Source of the DNA: Streptomyces cyanogenus
GTDB taxonomy: Bacteria > Actinomycetota > Actinomycetes > Streptomycetales > Streptomycetaceae
Assembly: GCF_017526105.1 (NCBI RefSeq)
Contig: NZ_CP071839.1
Location: 8,656,001-8,720,000, forward strand
Length of the DNA stretch: 64,000 nucleotides
Reading direction: 5' to 3'
Part shown: positions 1 through 9,630 of the stretch, one piece after another
Layout of the letters: each line of letters starts with the position of its first letter
How positions within the stretch are numbered: the stretch's first letter is position 1
Notes under the pieces: generated by a model
The model's database searches: none
What the model saw: only the letters and a program-made list of their open reading frames with translations
Told to the model about the DNA's origin: nothing
Translations under genes and position numbers: made by a program

Positions 1-1752
1 GCAAAGTTCCTCACCAACCTCGGCACCGCACTATACGCACAGCAGCAGCACAGCCTGCCAGGAGACACGACCGCAGGCGATCAGGCCACTGCAGCCTTCC
101 GAGAGGCGACGCACATGAGCATCGCCCCGCCTCACATCCGCTTGTCAGCTGCCCGCAAATGGGGAGACCTTGAGGCCAGGGCCAACCATTGGGAGGAGGC
201 GGCCCAAGGACTGTCGACAGCAGTCAACCTGCTACCCCGTGTCGCTGCACGCTATCTCTGGCGCAGCGACCAAGAACATCAACTCTCCCAATTCCCCGGC
301 CTCGTATCCGACGCCGCCGCAGCCGCGCTGCAGGCAAACAACCCAGAACGAGCCTTGGACCTGCTCGAGCGGGGACGCGGGGTGCTGATCTCGCAGGCCC
401 TTGAGACCCGCAGCGAATCGACCGAACTCCGCGACCGAGCACCTGAGCTAGCCGCACAGTACGAGCTCCTGCGCCAAGAACTCGAGTCAGACCTCCACGC
501 CGGTTCGCCGCCCGCGTCCGAATCGCTCGCTGAGGCGCACGGTGCAGTGGACCGACGCCACAGGACCGCCCTCCGGTGGGACCTCCTCATGGAGGAGATC
601 CGCAGCCGCCCAGAACCCGAACTGCAGAACTTCCTGCTGCCACAAGGATTCGACGCTCTGCGCACTGTCGCCCAAGCGGGCACGGTCATCACCGTCAACG
701 TCAGTGACTACCGATCCGACGCGATCACCCTGACCTCGGACGAGATCCGCGTAGTACCACTGCCAGCCCTCACCAGGGAGACCGTCGCCACGCAGGTTGA
801 AAACTTCGTACGCGCAGTCGACACAGCCCAGGACGCGAAAGCGGATGTGGAAGAACGCTCGGACGCCGAGGAACGCGTGGAGAGTGTTCTCGGCTGGCTC
901 TGGGACGTCCTCGCCGAGCCTGTCCTCACCGACCTCGGCCTGACCGCATCACCTACGCCAGACCAGTCGTGGCCTCGCATCTGGTGGTCCCCGACAGGCC
1001 CGCTCAACTTCCTCCCACTCCACGCGGCCGGCCATCACAGCCGCCTGGGCGAGGCTGTCCCACCTACCGTCATGGACCGGGCGGTCTCCTCCTACACCCC
1101 CACGCTACGGACTCTGAGCCGCGCGCGGGCGAAACAGCCGACAGACCCGGACATGCCGCACTTGGTCGTCGCCATGCCACACACACCAGGACAGCCGGAC
1201 CTGCCTGAAGCCGAAGAGGCCGTCAACGTCCTCACCCGGCACTATCCCGGCAAAACCGACCCCCTCGTGGGCTCGGAGGCCACCGTCGACCACGTTCTGT
1301 ACACCCTTCCCGGACACGTTTGGGCGCATTTCGCCTGCCACGGATGGAGCGACCTCAACAGCCCCTCAGAAAGCAACCTCTCCCTGCACGATGGAAACCT
1401 GTCCGTCCTCAAGCTGTCCCAACTCCACATCGAGGACGCTGAGCTCGCCTTCCTGTCCGCATGCAGCACGCAGCACGGACACCCCACACTCGCCGACGAA
1501 GCCATCCACATTGCGTCCGCCTTCCAACTCATCGGCTACACCCACGTCATCGGAACGCTTTGGCCCATAGGCGTCAGAACTGCCAGGGACATAACCCGCG
1601 ACGTCTACACGACCCTTCACTCCGCTGCAGAACCCGACGCAACGGGAGCCTCCAGCGCAGCGCGAGCACTCAGCAGCGCTGTACGTCGCGCCAGAGACAA
1701 GGCACCCCGCGTACCCACTCTGTGGGCTTCCTACATTCACACAGGACCTTAA
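1..1752 (+). CDS. TPR-CHAT domain protein, 3' part (5' end outside window)
   Basis: The frame is open from the first base, and the first 38 codons read like helical TPR sequence, so the start lies before the window and the ATG at 115 is internal. The C-terminal third is a CHAT (caspase-like) protease domain: counted from the first codon in the window, the catalytic His is H447 in 'HFACHG' and the catalytic Cys is C488 in 'FLSACST'. CHAT proteins with TPR repeats are often caspase-like effectors of bacterial conflict systems; substrate and partners cannot be told here. The N-terminal domain, which usually decides the role, is not visible. Family assignment is firm, function is inferred. Confidence 0.88.
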   Translation, partial: AKFLTNLGTALYAQQQHSLPGDTTAGDQATAAFREATHMSIAPPHIRLSAARKWGDLEARANHWEEAAQGLSTAVNLLPRVAARYLWRSDQEHQLSQFPGLVSDAAAAALQANNPERALDLLERGRGVLISQALETRSESTELRDRAPELAAQYELLRQELESDLHAGSPPASESLAEAHGAVDRRHRTALRWDLLMEEIRSRPEPELQNFLLPQGFDALRTVAQAGTVITVNVSDYRSDAITLTSDEIRVVPLPALTRETVATQVENFVRAVDTAQDAKADVEERSDAEERVESVLGWLWDVLAEPVLTDLGLTASPTPDQSWPRIWWSPTGPLNFLPLHAAGHHSRLGEAVPPTVMDRAVSSYTPTLRTLSRARAKQPTDPDMPHLVVAMPHTPGQPDLPEAEEAVNVLTRHYPGKTDPLVGSEATVDHVLYTLPGHVWAHFACHGWSDLNSPSESNLSLHDGNLSVLKLSQLHIEDAELAFLSACSTQHGHPTLADEAIHIASAFQLIGYTHVIGTLWPIGVRTARDITRDVYTTLHSAAEPDATGASSAARALSSAVRRARDKAPRVPTLWASYIHTGP

Positions 1753-1837
1753 CCGGCTGCTTTTCCGATAACTGCAGTCCTTGGAGGCTGACACGCACAC
1801 TGAAAGTAGCCCAGATAATCAACAAGCAGCAATTCTT

Positions 1838-2152
1838 ATGGGGTCGACCATGCAACAACAACCGACATGCACCATCTGTCGGAACCCGACTGACACACTC
1901 CTCTGCCTCCGCGGAGGAGGAAAGTGGCTGACCGGCGTCCTGATGGAGCTAGGGATCCCGCCAGATGATGCCAGATTTATGATCAGTAAGTTTCTTGACT
2001 GTGAAACCGGCGAAGTCTTCTACCATCAGAAATATGAAGATTTGCCACTGCTGTGCTGCCACCGGTGTGCAACAAGGACGGGTAAATTTCCGCCCCCTGA
2101 ACCTATTGGAAAACCCAACCCTACCGTCCTTTCACAGCCCAGCGACTGGTGA
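1838..2152 (+). CDS. small zinc-ribbon-like hypothetical protein
   Basis: About 104 residues, 85 nt after the TPR-CHAT gene on the same strand. It carries two Cys pairs, 'CTIC' near the N-terminus and 'CHRC' near the C-terminus, spaced as in a zinc ribbon. The start is uncertain: a TTG at 1781, ATG at 1838 and ATG at 1850 (preceded by GGGG) share the frame, and none has a strong ribosome binding site. I do not recognise the family. Possible accessory partner of the CHAT gene by position only. Confidence 0.5.
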   Translation: MGSTMQQQPTCTICRNPTDTLLCLRGGGKWLTGVLMELGIPPDDARFMISKFLDCETGEVFYHQKYEDLPLLCCHRCATRTGKFPPPEPIGKPNPTVLSQPSDW

Positions 2153-2814
2153 CCATCGTTGCCCTCTCAACCGTGCTCGGTAGGGAGAGATGGTGCTGCG
2201 GAACGGCGCTGAAGAAGCTGGCGGCAACCGCAACGACGTCACCCAGCTCCTGCCCCTGCTGAACAAGATCCCGGCAGTGGCCGGAGTCGTCGGCCGACCA
2301 CGCAGAGGGTCCGACGTCACAGCGTCGCTTTGGTAGGGCGCGGTGGATCGTAGTCGCCATCCATGCCCCGCACCGACTCGTGCGACGGCACCGTGAAGTC
2401 TGGGCCTGCGGGTTGTACCGAGCGCAGCAGCTCCACTGCGAACTCTTCGAACTCTACAGGGGTCATGGCGGGCTGAGGGTAGCGGGCCGTGAACTGGGCG
2501 ACCGTGTTTTCATCCTGCTGCGCTGCACGTGCTTCCAGTGCCGACTCCTTGAGGCAATGCCTGTGCGCTGGGGCCAGTGTGGCGTCCGGGGCGGCCGTGC
2601 CGGCCGTCCACGTTCTAGCACGCCCAGCCGACAGTCATTCGGCGTCGAGCATGACGTAAGAATGTTTGGCTGTGATCGCAGGAGGTGCGTCAAAACGGTG
2701 GCGCCGGTGCCCGGGCGGCCTTCGGAACTCGGCGCGGTAACTACGGGGGGAGGGGCCAGCCGGATTGTTCGCACCGAGATGACGGCCCTGCGCGCTGGTC
2801 TGATCGGGGCGCAA
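2153..2814. other. gene-poor stretch around a nuclease fossil
   Basis: Apart from the endonuclease-like remnant at 2317-2466 (with an open upstream frame to about 2640) I see no supported gene. The short overlapping ORFs on both strands lack ribosome binding sites and recognisable motifs. Confidence 0.5.
2317..2466 (-). pseudogene. remnant of a restriction-endonuclease-like gene
   Basis: The minus strand encodes about 49 residues starting 'MTPVEFEEFAVELLRSV' and ending soon after 'GMDGDYD'. This is the opening of the Mrr-like restriction endonuclease family (usual form: MTP-EFE-F-ELL, then a HE/D site followed by G-DG-YD). The same frame runs on upstream to about 2640 with helical sequence typical of the linker before this domain, but has no good start. 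The strands carrying the rest of the nuclease core are missing and the frame stops right after the conserved Asp region, so this is a truncated fossil, not a working nuclease. Confidence 0.55.
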
Positions 2815-3789
2815 TTACTTGCCGCGGAGTTCATCGATCCGTTGCTGCTCCCAGTCGTCCAAGATCATTTCGAGGCGCCTGACGGACGGTTCGATACGGT
2901 TCAGGGCTCGGTCCAGGTTGATAAACGGAATCATCAGCCCGGTGAGTGACGACGTCTTGGACTTCAATCCCTCTGCCTGTTTCGCCCAGGACGGCAGGTG
3001 CTTGGAAACGTCGTTGAGTCCGGTCAGCATGCGGGCCATGTCGTCATCGGGGAGGGAGGGATCCGGTTCTCCGGAGCTGTTGACACCCAGCAATTGCTGC
3101 GCGGTGGCCACGGCCGCGATGACGGCCTGCACCCGCTTCACCGCGTGACCGTGAAACCGGTGAGCCATCGCTTTGACATCGACATCGACCCCTTCGGTGA
3201 GTTGACTCCGAAGCTGCTGCGGCGTCACGACAGGAGTGGGGTCCGAGGATGCTAGGGGCCAGGCGATCGGTCGGTGCCGGCCGACAAGTTCGTCGGCCAG
3301 AACCCTGTAGGCGAGTACAAGATCTGAGATCAGATCCGGTTCCAGCGTGTCCCGGTGGTATGCCGCATTGCGGTACTGGTGCAGCCGGTCAAGAACTTCA
3401 CGCTCCGAGGCTGTCAGCACGCCCTTCTGCTTCAGGAACTTGGTTCTTTCGTGCAGGTGGTCGTCCATAGCCTTGCGGCGATCCGGTCCCACGTGCTCGT
3501 CGACAAGCCGGCTCAGCTCCTCGGTGAGCTGTCCACCGCTGTCACGGAACCGGCGCATCTCCTCGATGACGCTGTCAGCGACCTGGAGGGCCAGCCGGGC
3601 GTTGACCTCGCGGCCGATGACCACCTCAACCAGGTGGTCGAGGAGGATGAGGGCGAGGCGGTCGTGGGCCTGATCGCCGGCCTCGGCGCATCGCCGAATC
3701 TCGGTTATTTCGACCGCGAGCCAATTCCACTGCTCGGCCTGATGTATGGCGCCGCGATCCCAGTCGGCTGCGAAAGGCTGCATAGGCAT
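2815..3789 (-). CDS. HEPN-like domain protein, paralogue of the 12123-13148 gene
   Basis: 324 residues, all helical in character. Residues 140-145 read 'RNAAYH', matching the HEPN ribonuclease motif R-N-x3-H, inside the longer signature 'LHQYRNAAYHRD'. Residues 44-58 'RLALILLDHLVEVVI' and this signature align with the second copy at 12123-13148, where the motif falls at the same residue number. ATG at 3789 is preceded by GAGAGG with seven-base spacing. It is divergent from the STAND ATPase gene at 4150 across about 360 bp. HEPN proteins are often toxins or RNases in TA and phage-defence modules; that role here is inference. Confidence 0.6.
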   Translation of the reverse strand: MPMQPFAADWDRGAIHQAEQWNWLAVEITEIRRCAEAGDQAHDRLALILLDHLVEVVIGREVNARLALQVADSVIEEMRRFRDSGGQLTEELSRLVDEHVGPDRRKAMDDHLHERTKFLKQKGVLTASEREVLDRLHQYRNAAYHRDTLEPDLISDLVLAYRVLADELVGRHRPIAWPLASSDPTPVVTPQQLRSQLTEGVDVDVKAMAHRFHGHAVKRVQAVIAAVATAQQLLGVNSSGEPDPSLPDDDMARMLTGLNDVSKHLPSWAKQAEGLKSKTSSLTGLMIPFINLDRALNRIEPSVRRLEMILDDWEQQRIDELRGK

Positions 3790-4149
3790 GGCAGCAGCCT
3801 CTCACTGCCTGGCAGGCGGACCACCAGCGCCGCGTGGACGAAACGGTGATGGGCGCCATCACACAGCGTGGGCAGCGTGGTATCACCTAAGCGGCGCCGC
3901 AGCGAGGACCTCACCGCCGCCACCGGGAACGTGCTCGCCTAACCACCTCACTGTGTCGGCAGGGGCCCAAGGGGCCGAGTTCCGGGAAATGTCCCACGGC
4001 CGGCCCTGCGCACGGTGACAGAAGACGTCCCTCGGGCGTTGTCCTCTGCCGCCGGAGCCCGCGAGGCCGCATTCCAGAACCGGGTTCGGCCAGCCATCTG
4101 AGTTCTAGGCTGGCACCAGCCAGTTGGCCCCACCCGTCAGGAGAGCACG
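3790..4149. promoter_or_regulatory. divergent intergenic region between HEPN-like and STAND genes
   Basis: This 360-bp gap separates two divergent genes and must hold both promoters. An inverted repeat (GGCTGG-CA-CCAGCC) at 4108-4121 lies about 28 bp upstream of the STAND start, a plausible operator. AGGAG at about 4139-4143 serves the TTG start at 4150. No credible gene is present in the gap. Confidence 0.4.
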
Positions 4150-7100
4150 TTGACGCGACAGCATCAGTTTCCCTGGCAACGGCGGGTGTTCGTGTTGGAC
4201 GAGCCGCCCGCTCAGGGCCGCTATGGATGGGCGCCCAGCGGCGCCGAGGCCGGTGTGCTGCTGGCCCAGGAGCGGGCCACGGCGGTCATCGTCCTGCGCG
4301 GCGAACGCGGCATGGGCAAGACGTACGCTCTCCGCCAGGAACACGATGCTCTGCTGGCCGACGGTCTGCATGCCGCCTGGCTGGAGCTGAAACAGTGCAC
4401 CACGACCCGGCTGGCGCAGAGGCGCCTGCAGGCAGCTTTGACACCTCCCGCGGGTTCGGGGGAGTGGCACGTTCTCCTCGACGGCCTGGACGAAGGCCTC
4501 AACGACCTTCCTCAGCTGGACCAGCTCCTAGAGGAGGCGCTCGAAGATGTGTCCGACCGGGACCGCGAGAGGCTTCGCTTGCGGATCACCTGTCGCAGCG
4601 CACGCTGGCCCGGGCGACTCGAAGAGGCCCTGCGCACACGCTGGCAACCCGACCAGATAAAGATCATGGGTCTGGCCCCACTTGGCCGGGACGACGTAGC
4701 CGTCGCGGCCAAGGCGGTCGGTGTGGCGGACACCGACGCTCTCCTCGGGTCGATCCAGCAGAAGGGTCTGATCGCGCTGGCCACCCATCCGGTCACCCTG
4801 CTGCAGCTCCTTGACAGCTATGCCGACGACGCTCGCCTGCCGGCAACGGTGCACGACGCCTACCTCGGGGCGTGTCTGCGCCTGTGCGCTGAAGAGCGTC
4901 GCTCGACCGACCCGCGGCAGCTGCAGGCTCAGGCATCCCCTGAACACCTGCTGGCCGTCGCGGCCCGGCTGGCCGCCACGATGCAGTTCGGCCCGTTCAC
5001 CGCCGTGACTGATGCCCCCGTCACCGACGACTCGGCCACGTCGGCAGACCTGCGGCTGTCACGCCTCGACGACTCCGACGAACCCGGGCACCTGGGCGGC
5101 CGCGTCCCGTGCACCTTGTGGAACCTGCGCCAGGTGACCGAGTCAAGCCTGCTGGTCCCGACCGGCGACCTGCGCTGGGTATTCGCCCACGACAGCTACC
5201 GCGAATTCCTTGCTGCGCACTTCCTGCGCATGCGTAACCTGCCGCCGCACCCGCAGCGCCAGCTGCTGTGGATCGGCGATGGCGAGGCCCGCCACATCAT
5301 CCCCGCCCACCAGGAAGTCGCCGCCTGGCGCGCCACCAGCGACGCCACGCTCTTCGCCGACATGCTGCGCGACGACCCCCTCGTCCTGCTCCTGGCTGAC
5401 CTGCCCACTCTTGCCGACACCGCACGGGAGCGCACGGTCGACGCGCTGTTTGCCCTGCTGGAACGGGATGACACGGTAAGCCTTGACCACAGCCTGCTGC
5501 ACCGCCTCAACCACACCGGCTTGGCTGACCAGTTGCGTCCCCGCTTGCAGGAAGGTGGCGCGGACCATCTGCTGTATGCGGCTTTGAGTATCGCCCGGGC
5601 CTGCCCGTGTCCCGAGCTGGCCGACGACTTGCTGGCAGTGGCCGAAGACGCCCGCCACGGCACGGGCGTGCGCACCGCGGCCCTGGCCGGTGTTACCGAG
5701 CCCACCCCGGACGCTCTCACCCGGATCGCAGGCCTGTCCCAGGACGCCTCGCCCGAGGTGATTGCGGCGGCACTGCGCCACCTCTACCCCGGCCACCTGA
5801 CCGTGACCGACTACCTCGATCGCATTCGCGACCCGGACCCCGCCTACGTGGGAGCAGCCTTCTTCCTGCGCCGCGAGGCTTCGGCACAACTCGACACATC
5901 CATCATCGTTGAAGCAGCCGGATGGGCCGGGCACGCCCTGAAGGCGGGAGCCACCCAGGACGCCAGCCCCAGCCTGGCCTTGGCCGTACTGACCCGCGCG
6001 GTCACTCTCAACGAGGACACCCCCGCCCTCAACCTGGTGCCCCTCATCGGGGAAGGGCTGCTCGGCCTGGCCGGACACGAGGACCTCCTGCACAGTTCAG
6101 CCCTGCAAACCGCCCTTGAGGAACTGGCCCAGGCACTGGACGGCTGTCCCCATACTCGCCGCCTTCTCGCCCGCCATCTCCTCCAGCACGGCGATGACGA
6201 CCCCTTCTATCTTCTGCTGTCAGCCATCCCCGGCGGGGCGTTCCTGCCCTCCACGGACCTGCTGTACTGGATGGAGCACTGGGACGAGCTGACTGCTATC
6301 AGCCCGGACCGCGCGCGGCAGGCTGTCCGGTTCGAACCTCCTGAAGACCCCAAGAGCACGGCACGTGCCGACGTCGCGCGTCGCGCCCACCCCACACTCG
6401 CCGCCGTCACCACGTTCTGGGACACCTACCGGCACAACCAGCAAGAACGCACTGCACACGTCGAAGCACAACGGCAGCAAAGCCGCTTCGACCCGGCTGC
6501 CATGGACACGGCCCTCGACGAGGTCCTAGCCGCCCGCGGCCCCAGCGTCCTGACCGCATGGAACCAGCTGCTGCGCTGCCTGCGGCGCACACCCGACGGC
6601 TCACCCTCAGCGCGGCAAATGACGGGCCTCCTCACCCTCGCCGCCCAGGCGCCTTCACGCCCTGCCGCCGCCACCGGCACTGCCAGGCGCCTTGACGATG
6701 CGGCCATGCACCTCCTGACCGAACTCCCCCCGCTGACCGCTGCCCACTTCCGGCTAGGCACAACCACCCGCTCGCCGACTGCCGAACTCACCGCCTTCGC
6801 CCTCGTCGACAACCCGCAAGCGCTGCACGCCGACCCCGCGCACTGGGCTGGCTGGGCCATCGCCCTCGCCTGCACCACCGTCTACGGGGCCGACGAACGC
6901 GACATCCAGCAGACCTGGCTTCGGCTGTGCGTTCCGCGCGCCGGAAACCAGATGCCCCCGCTGCTGCTGGACGCCCTCAACCACACCTCAGACCAGCTCC
7001 TCCGCGACCTGGCCCGCGCCCTGGGACAAGACCCCTCCCTGGGTCTCAGACCCCTCCTGCACACCTGGGCTCTGCACCGCGACCGCAGCCCCGAGCAGTG

Positions 7101-8490
7101 GTGGACCGTCATGGACGAACTTGACGCAGCCAACGACCCGGACGCCCTCGGCCACCTGATACACGCCCTGGGCACCGACCCGGGCGTGTACGAGCCCGGC
7201 TCGCCACCACGGCAACGATGGCTGTTCGCCGCCCGCACGCTGCTACGCCACAACGTCCTTCCTGACCACTGGCCAGCCCTGCGCCGCGGCCTGGGCGATC
7301 CCGCGGTCCTCAAGGAGTACGGCGACCTCCTGGCTGGCCTGACGACCGGGCCCGACAGCTCGCCCTTCGACCACCTTGACGAAGACGCTCTTGCCGACCT
7401 CTACACCCTCCTGCTGGAGAACGTCGGCGTCGAACGCCTGCAACGGCCCTTGCGCAGCGGCTTCATCCAGGAAGAAGACCGCCTCGTCGACCTGCTGCGC
7501 CACCTGCCGCTCAGCCTTGCCTCCTGCGGTACCCACCGGGCGGCAGCCGCCCTGCACCGGCTCGCTCAGGCATATCCGCAGGTGTGGCAACTGCGCATGC
7601 TCGCCCGCGACACCGCCCGCACAGCAGCAGACCACAGCGTCCGGCCCCTCAAACCAGAACAGCTGATCCGGCTCGCCACCGACCACCAAACACGTCTCGT
7701 CCGCGACGCACGCCAACTTCTCGACCTGGTCCGTGAATCCCTGGCCGTCCTGGAGGAAGACCTGCAGGGCTACAACGGAACGGCCGTCACCCTCTGGAAC
7801 CGCAACCAGCACCGCTTCACCTCCGCCACCCAGTGCTGGCCCTGCTGGGAAGACGACCTCAGCGACGCCGTCGCCTCCTTCCTCCGCCGCGACATCGGCG
7901 GCCACCGCGTCGTCGTCAACCGGGAAGTCCAGGTACGACGCGACGGCCTGCCCGGCCTGCGCACCGACATACAGATCGAAGCCCCCGCGCTCGCCGACAC
8001 CGGCCAGCACACCCTCAGAGTCATCATCGAAGCCAAAGGATGCTGGAACCCTGAACTGCCCACGACCGCCCGCACCCAACTGCGCGCCTACCTCAGCGAA
8101 CCCGACACCGCCGGTCTGCTCCTCGTCGGCTATTTCCACTGCACCCGCTGGAACACCAAGAAACGCAGCTGCCCCGCGACCAACCACGACATCGACGACG
8201 TCCGCCGCGAGCAACACGAACAGATACGCCAACTGACCAGTAACGAGTGCTGTTGGCCGCTGCGCATGTACTGGACTGCCGACTGCCTGGTGAAGACAGC
8301 GACTGGCGCAAAACGGCGAATGAGCCAGCGTAGGCGCCTGGGCCTGCCTGCAGCCCGGACCGTGAACGATCACTACCCTGGAGGCGCCGCAGATCCGGCC
8401 AGCGCTCACCGTCCGATCAGACTGACAATCGTCTTCCTGTCCAGAAGGCACGCTCCCTGCAAGGGGAGCCTCCGGCCATGCGCCTCTTAA
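4150..8490 (+). CDS. NACHT/STAND-type ATPase with C-terminal PD-(D/E)XK-like nuclease
   Basis: 1446 residues. Walker A 'GERGMGKT' is at 51-58 and Walker B 'VLLDGLDE' at 108-115, the NACHT/STAND form. A long helical middle part (about 300-1150) would be the sensor, possibly HEAT-like. Near the C-terminus an acidic site 'TDIQIE' (D1273) precedes 'VIIEAKG' (E1294, K1296), the spacing and shape of a PD-(D/E)XK nuclease core. The start is TTG with AGGAG about six bases upstream. The last 65 residues are Arg/Pro-rich and unlike a folded tail, so a stop codon may have been lost. STAND ATPases with nuclease effectors are known antiphage sensors (Avs and relatives), but those usually carry the nuclease at the N-terminus. 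Confidence 0.8.
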   Translation: MTRQHQFPWQRRVFVLDEPPAQGRYGWAPSGAEAGVLLAQERATAVIVLRGERGMGKTYALRQEHDALLADGLHAAWLELKQCTTTRLAQRRLQAALTPPAGSGEWHVLLDGLDEGLNDLPQLDQLLEEALEDVSDRDRERLRLRITCRSARWPGRLEEALRTRWQPDQIKIMGLAPLGRDDVAVAAKAVGVADTDALLGSIQQKGLIALATHPVTLLQLLDSYADDARLPATVHDAYLGACLRLCAEERRSTDPRQLQAQASPEHLLAVAARLAATMQFGPFTAVTDAPVTDDSATSADLRLSRLDDSDEPGHLGGRVPCTLWNLRQVTESSLLVPTGDLRWVFAHDSYREFLAAHFLRMRNLPPHPQRQLLWIGDGEARHIIPAHQEVAAWRATSDATLFADMLRDDPLVLLLADLPTLADTARERTVDALFALLERDDTVSLDHSLLHRLNHTGLADQLRPRLQEGGADHLLYAALSIARACPCPELADDLLAVAEDARHGTGVRTAALAGVTEPTPDALTRIAGLSQDASPEVIAAALRHLYPGHLTVTDYLDRIRDPDPAYVGAAFFLRREASAQLDTSIIVEAAGWAGHALKAGATQDASPSLALAVLTRAVTLNEDTPALNLVPLIGEGLLGLAGHEDLLHSSALQTALEELAQALDGCPHTRRLLARHLLQHGDDDPFYLLLSAIPGGAFLPSTDLLYWMEHWDELTAISPDRARQAVRFEPPEDPKSTARADVARRAHPTLAAVTTFWDTYRHNQQERTAHVEAQRQQSRFDPAAMDTALDEVLAARGPSVLTAWNQLLRCLRRTPDGSPSARQMTGLLTLAAQAPSRPAAATGTARRLDDAAMHLLTELPPLTAAHFRLGTTTRSPTAELTAFALVDNPQALHADPAHWAGWAIALACTTVYGADERDIQQTWLRLCVPRAGNQMPPLLLDALNHTSDQLLRDLARALGQDPSLGLRPLLHTWALHRDRSPEQWWTVMDELDAANDPDALGHLIHALGTDPGVYEPGSPPRQRWLFAARTLLRHNVLPDHWPALRRGLGDPAVLKEYGDLLAGLTTGPDSSPFDHLDEDALADLYTLLLENVGVERLQRPLRSGFIQEEDRLVDLLRHLPLSLASCGTHRAAAALHRLAQAYPQVWQLRMLARDTARTAADHSVRPLKPEQLIRLATDHQTRLVRDARQLLDLVRESLAVLEEDLQGYNGTAVTLWNRNQHRFTSATQCWPCWEDDLSDAVASFLRRDIGGHRVVVNREVQVRRDGLPGLRTDIQIEAPALADTGQHTLRVIIEAKGCWNPELPTTARTQLRAYLSEPDTAGLLLVGYFHCTRWNTKKRSCPATNHDIDDVRREQHEQIRQLTSNECCWPLRMYWTADCLVKTATGAKRRMSQRRRLGLPAARTVNDHYPGGAADPASAHRPIRLTIVFLSRRHAPCKGSLRPCAS

Positions 8491-8641
8491 GCCGTTCGCA
8501 TCAGCAGGAGGCCCTGGCAGGGAAGGGCCGCGGCCGGTGCGCAGGCATCAGGACTGTGCACGCGCAGCGCGCCGGCCCAGTCCCGCTCGGGCGTTCATAA
8601 AGGCCAGCGACCGGACGTGAGGGCCCATTACGCTCTTTTGG

Positions 8642-9511
8642 ATGTCTGACAAGCGACCTCCCGGCACCCTGGGGGTTGATCTGCGCACACCGGGCCTTCG
8701 CCCGTGCGGTCTCTGCGGCGAGGTAAGGGAGATGACGAAGGCGCATGTGCCGCCTCAAGTGGCCGGCAACCGGGGCAGGGTGACCAGCGCAACCGTGCGG
8801 GTCCACAACAACGCACGCAGCCTCGGTCGGCTCGCTGCGGGCGGCATGTGGATGCGCGGCCTTTGTGGCGACTGCAACAGTCTCGCCGGATTGAACTACG
8901 ACAGCGCTTATGGCGACTTCGCCAAGGCACTGGACACCTACCAGCGCGCGCGCACGCTCCTGCACCTTCCGCAGGCTGACCCAGCGCCGCCCGTGCGGGT
9001 CGCCCCAGGCCGGGTCGCCCGGTCGATCCTGATCGGGATGTTCGCCACCACTCCTCAGTTACGGGTGATGTTCCCGGGTCTCGCTGTCGACCTTCGCGAG
9101 CGGCGCGATCACATCGCGCTGCCCGACGGGGCCTCGCTGCGCATGGCCCTGTATCCCCTGAGGTGGACACGCCTGGCCAGCATGTTCAACAACTACCGGG
9201 TGCTGGGGCGCAGGCTGCACTACAACGTGTTCTCCGAGGTCTACTTCCGGCCCCTGGCGTGGGCCTTGATACCCAGCGACCGCGGGTACGAAGAGCGCCT
9301 GGGCGAGTCCGTCTTCGATGACCTTGGATGGGCAACCGTGGACGAGTGGCTCCAGTACGGCGACGACGTCACAGCGGTCGATCTGCGAGACCTCTGCCGC
9401 CATGGTGTCCCCCACGTGCGTCACCCGCTGTACGGGCCTGAACAGGACAACTGGGTTCAGCTCTTCAGCGACAAGATCACGGCCATCATCGAGGGCGAGA
9501 TTCCACGGTGA
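8642..9511 (+). CDS. HNH-type endonuclease-like protein
   Basis: 289 residues. The first 80 hold 'CGLCG', then 'TKAHVPP', then 'LCGDCNSLAG', i.e. a CxxC, a His and a second CxxCN, the pattern of an HNH_5-like treble-clef nuclease. The remaining 200 residues are unassigned. ATG at 8642 has a weak ribosome binding site, but the motif begins 20 residues in, so a much later start is excluded. It follows the STAND gene by 150 bp on the same strand and may be part of the same cargo set. Confidence 0.6.
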   Translation: MSDKRPPGTLGVDLRTPGLRPCGLCGEVREMTKAHVPPQVAGNRGRVTSATVRVHNNARSLGRLAAGGMWMRGLCGDCNSLAGLNYDSAYGDFAKALDTYQRARTLLHLPQADPAPPVRVAPGRVARSILIGMFATTPQLRVMFPGLAVDLRERRDHIALPDGASLRMALYPLRWTRLASMFNNYRVLGRRLHYNVFSEVYFRPLAWALIPSDRGYEERLGESVFDDLGWATVDEWLQYGDDVTAVDLRDLCRHGVPHVRHPLYGPEQDNWVQLFSDKITAIIEGEIPR

Positions 9512-9630
9512 TGAGCTGAGACACAAACGGTAGCGGCAGGATGCGATGCCAGCATGAAGGCAGCAGTAGCCCCGCCCCGCTATAGGCTTCTGCACGCGCA
9601 CGACACTTAGTCACGAGAGGGCTCCTGCTG

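Noticed and set aside
7243..8451. 402-codon minus-strand frame opposite the STAND nuclease domain
   Set aside because: Shadow of a gene with clear ATPase and nuclease motifs.
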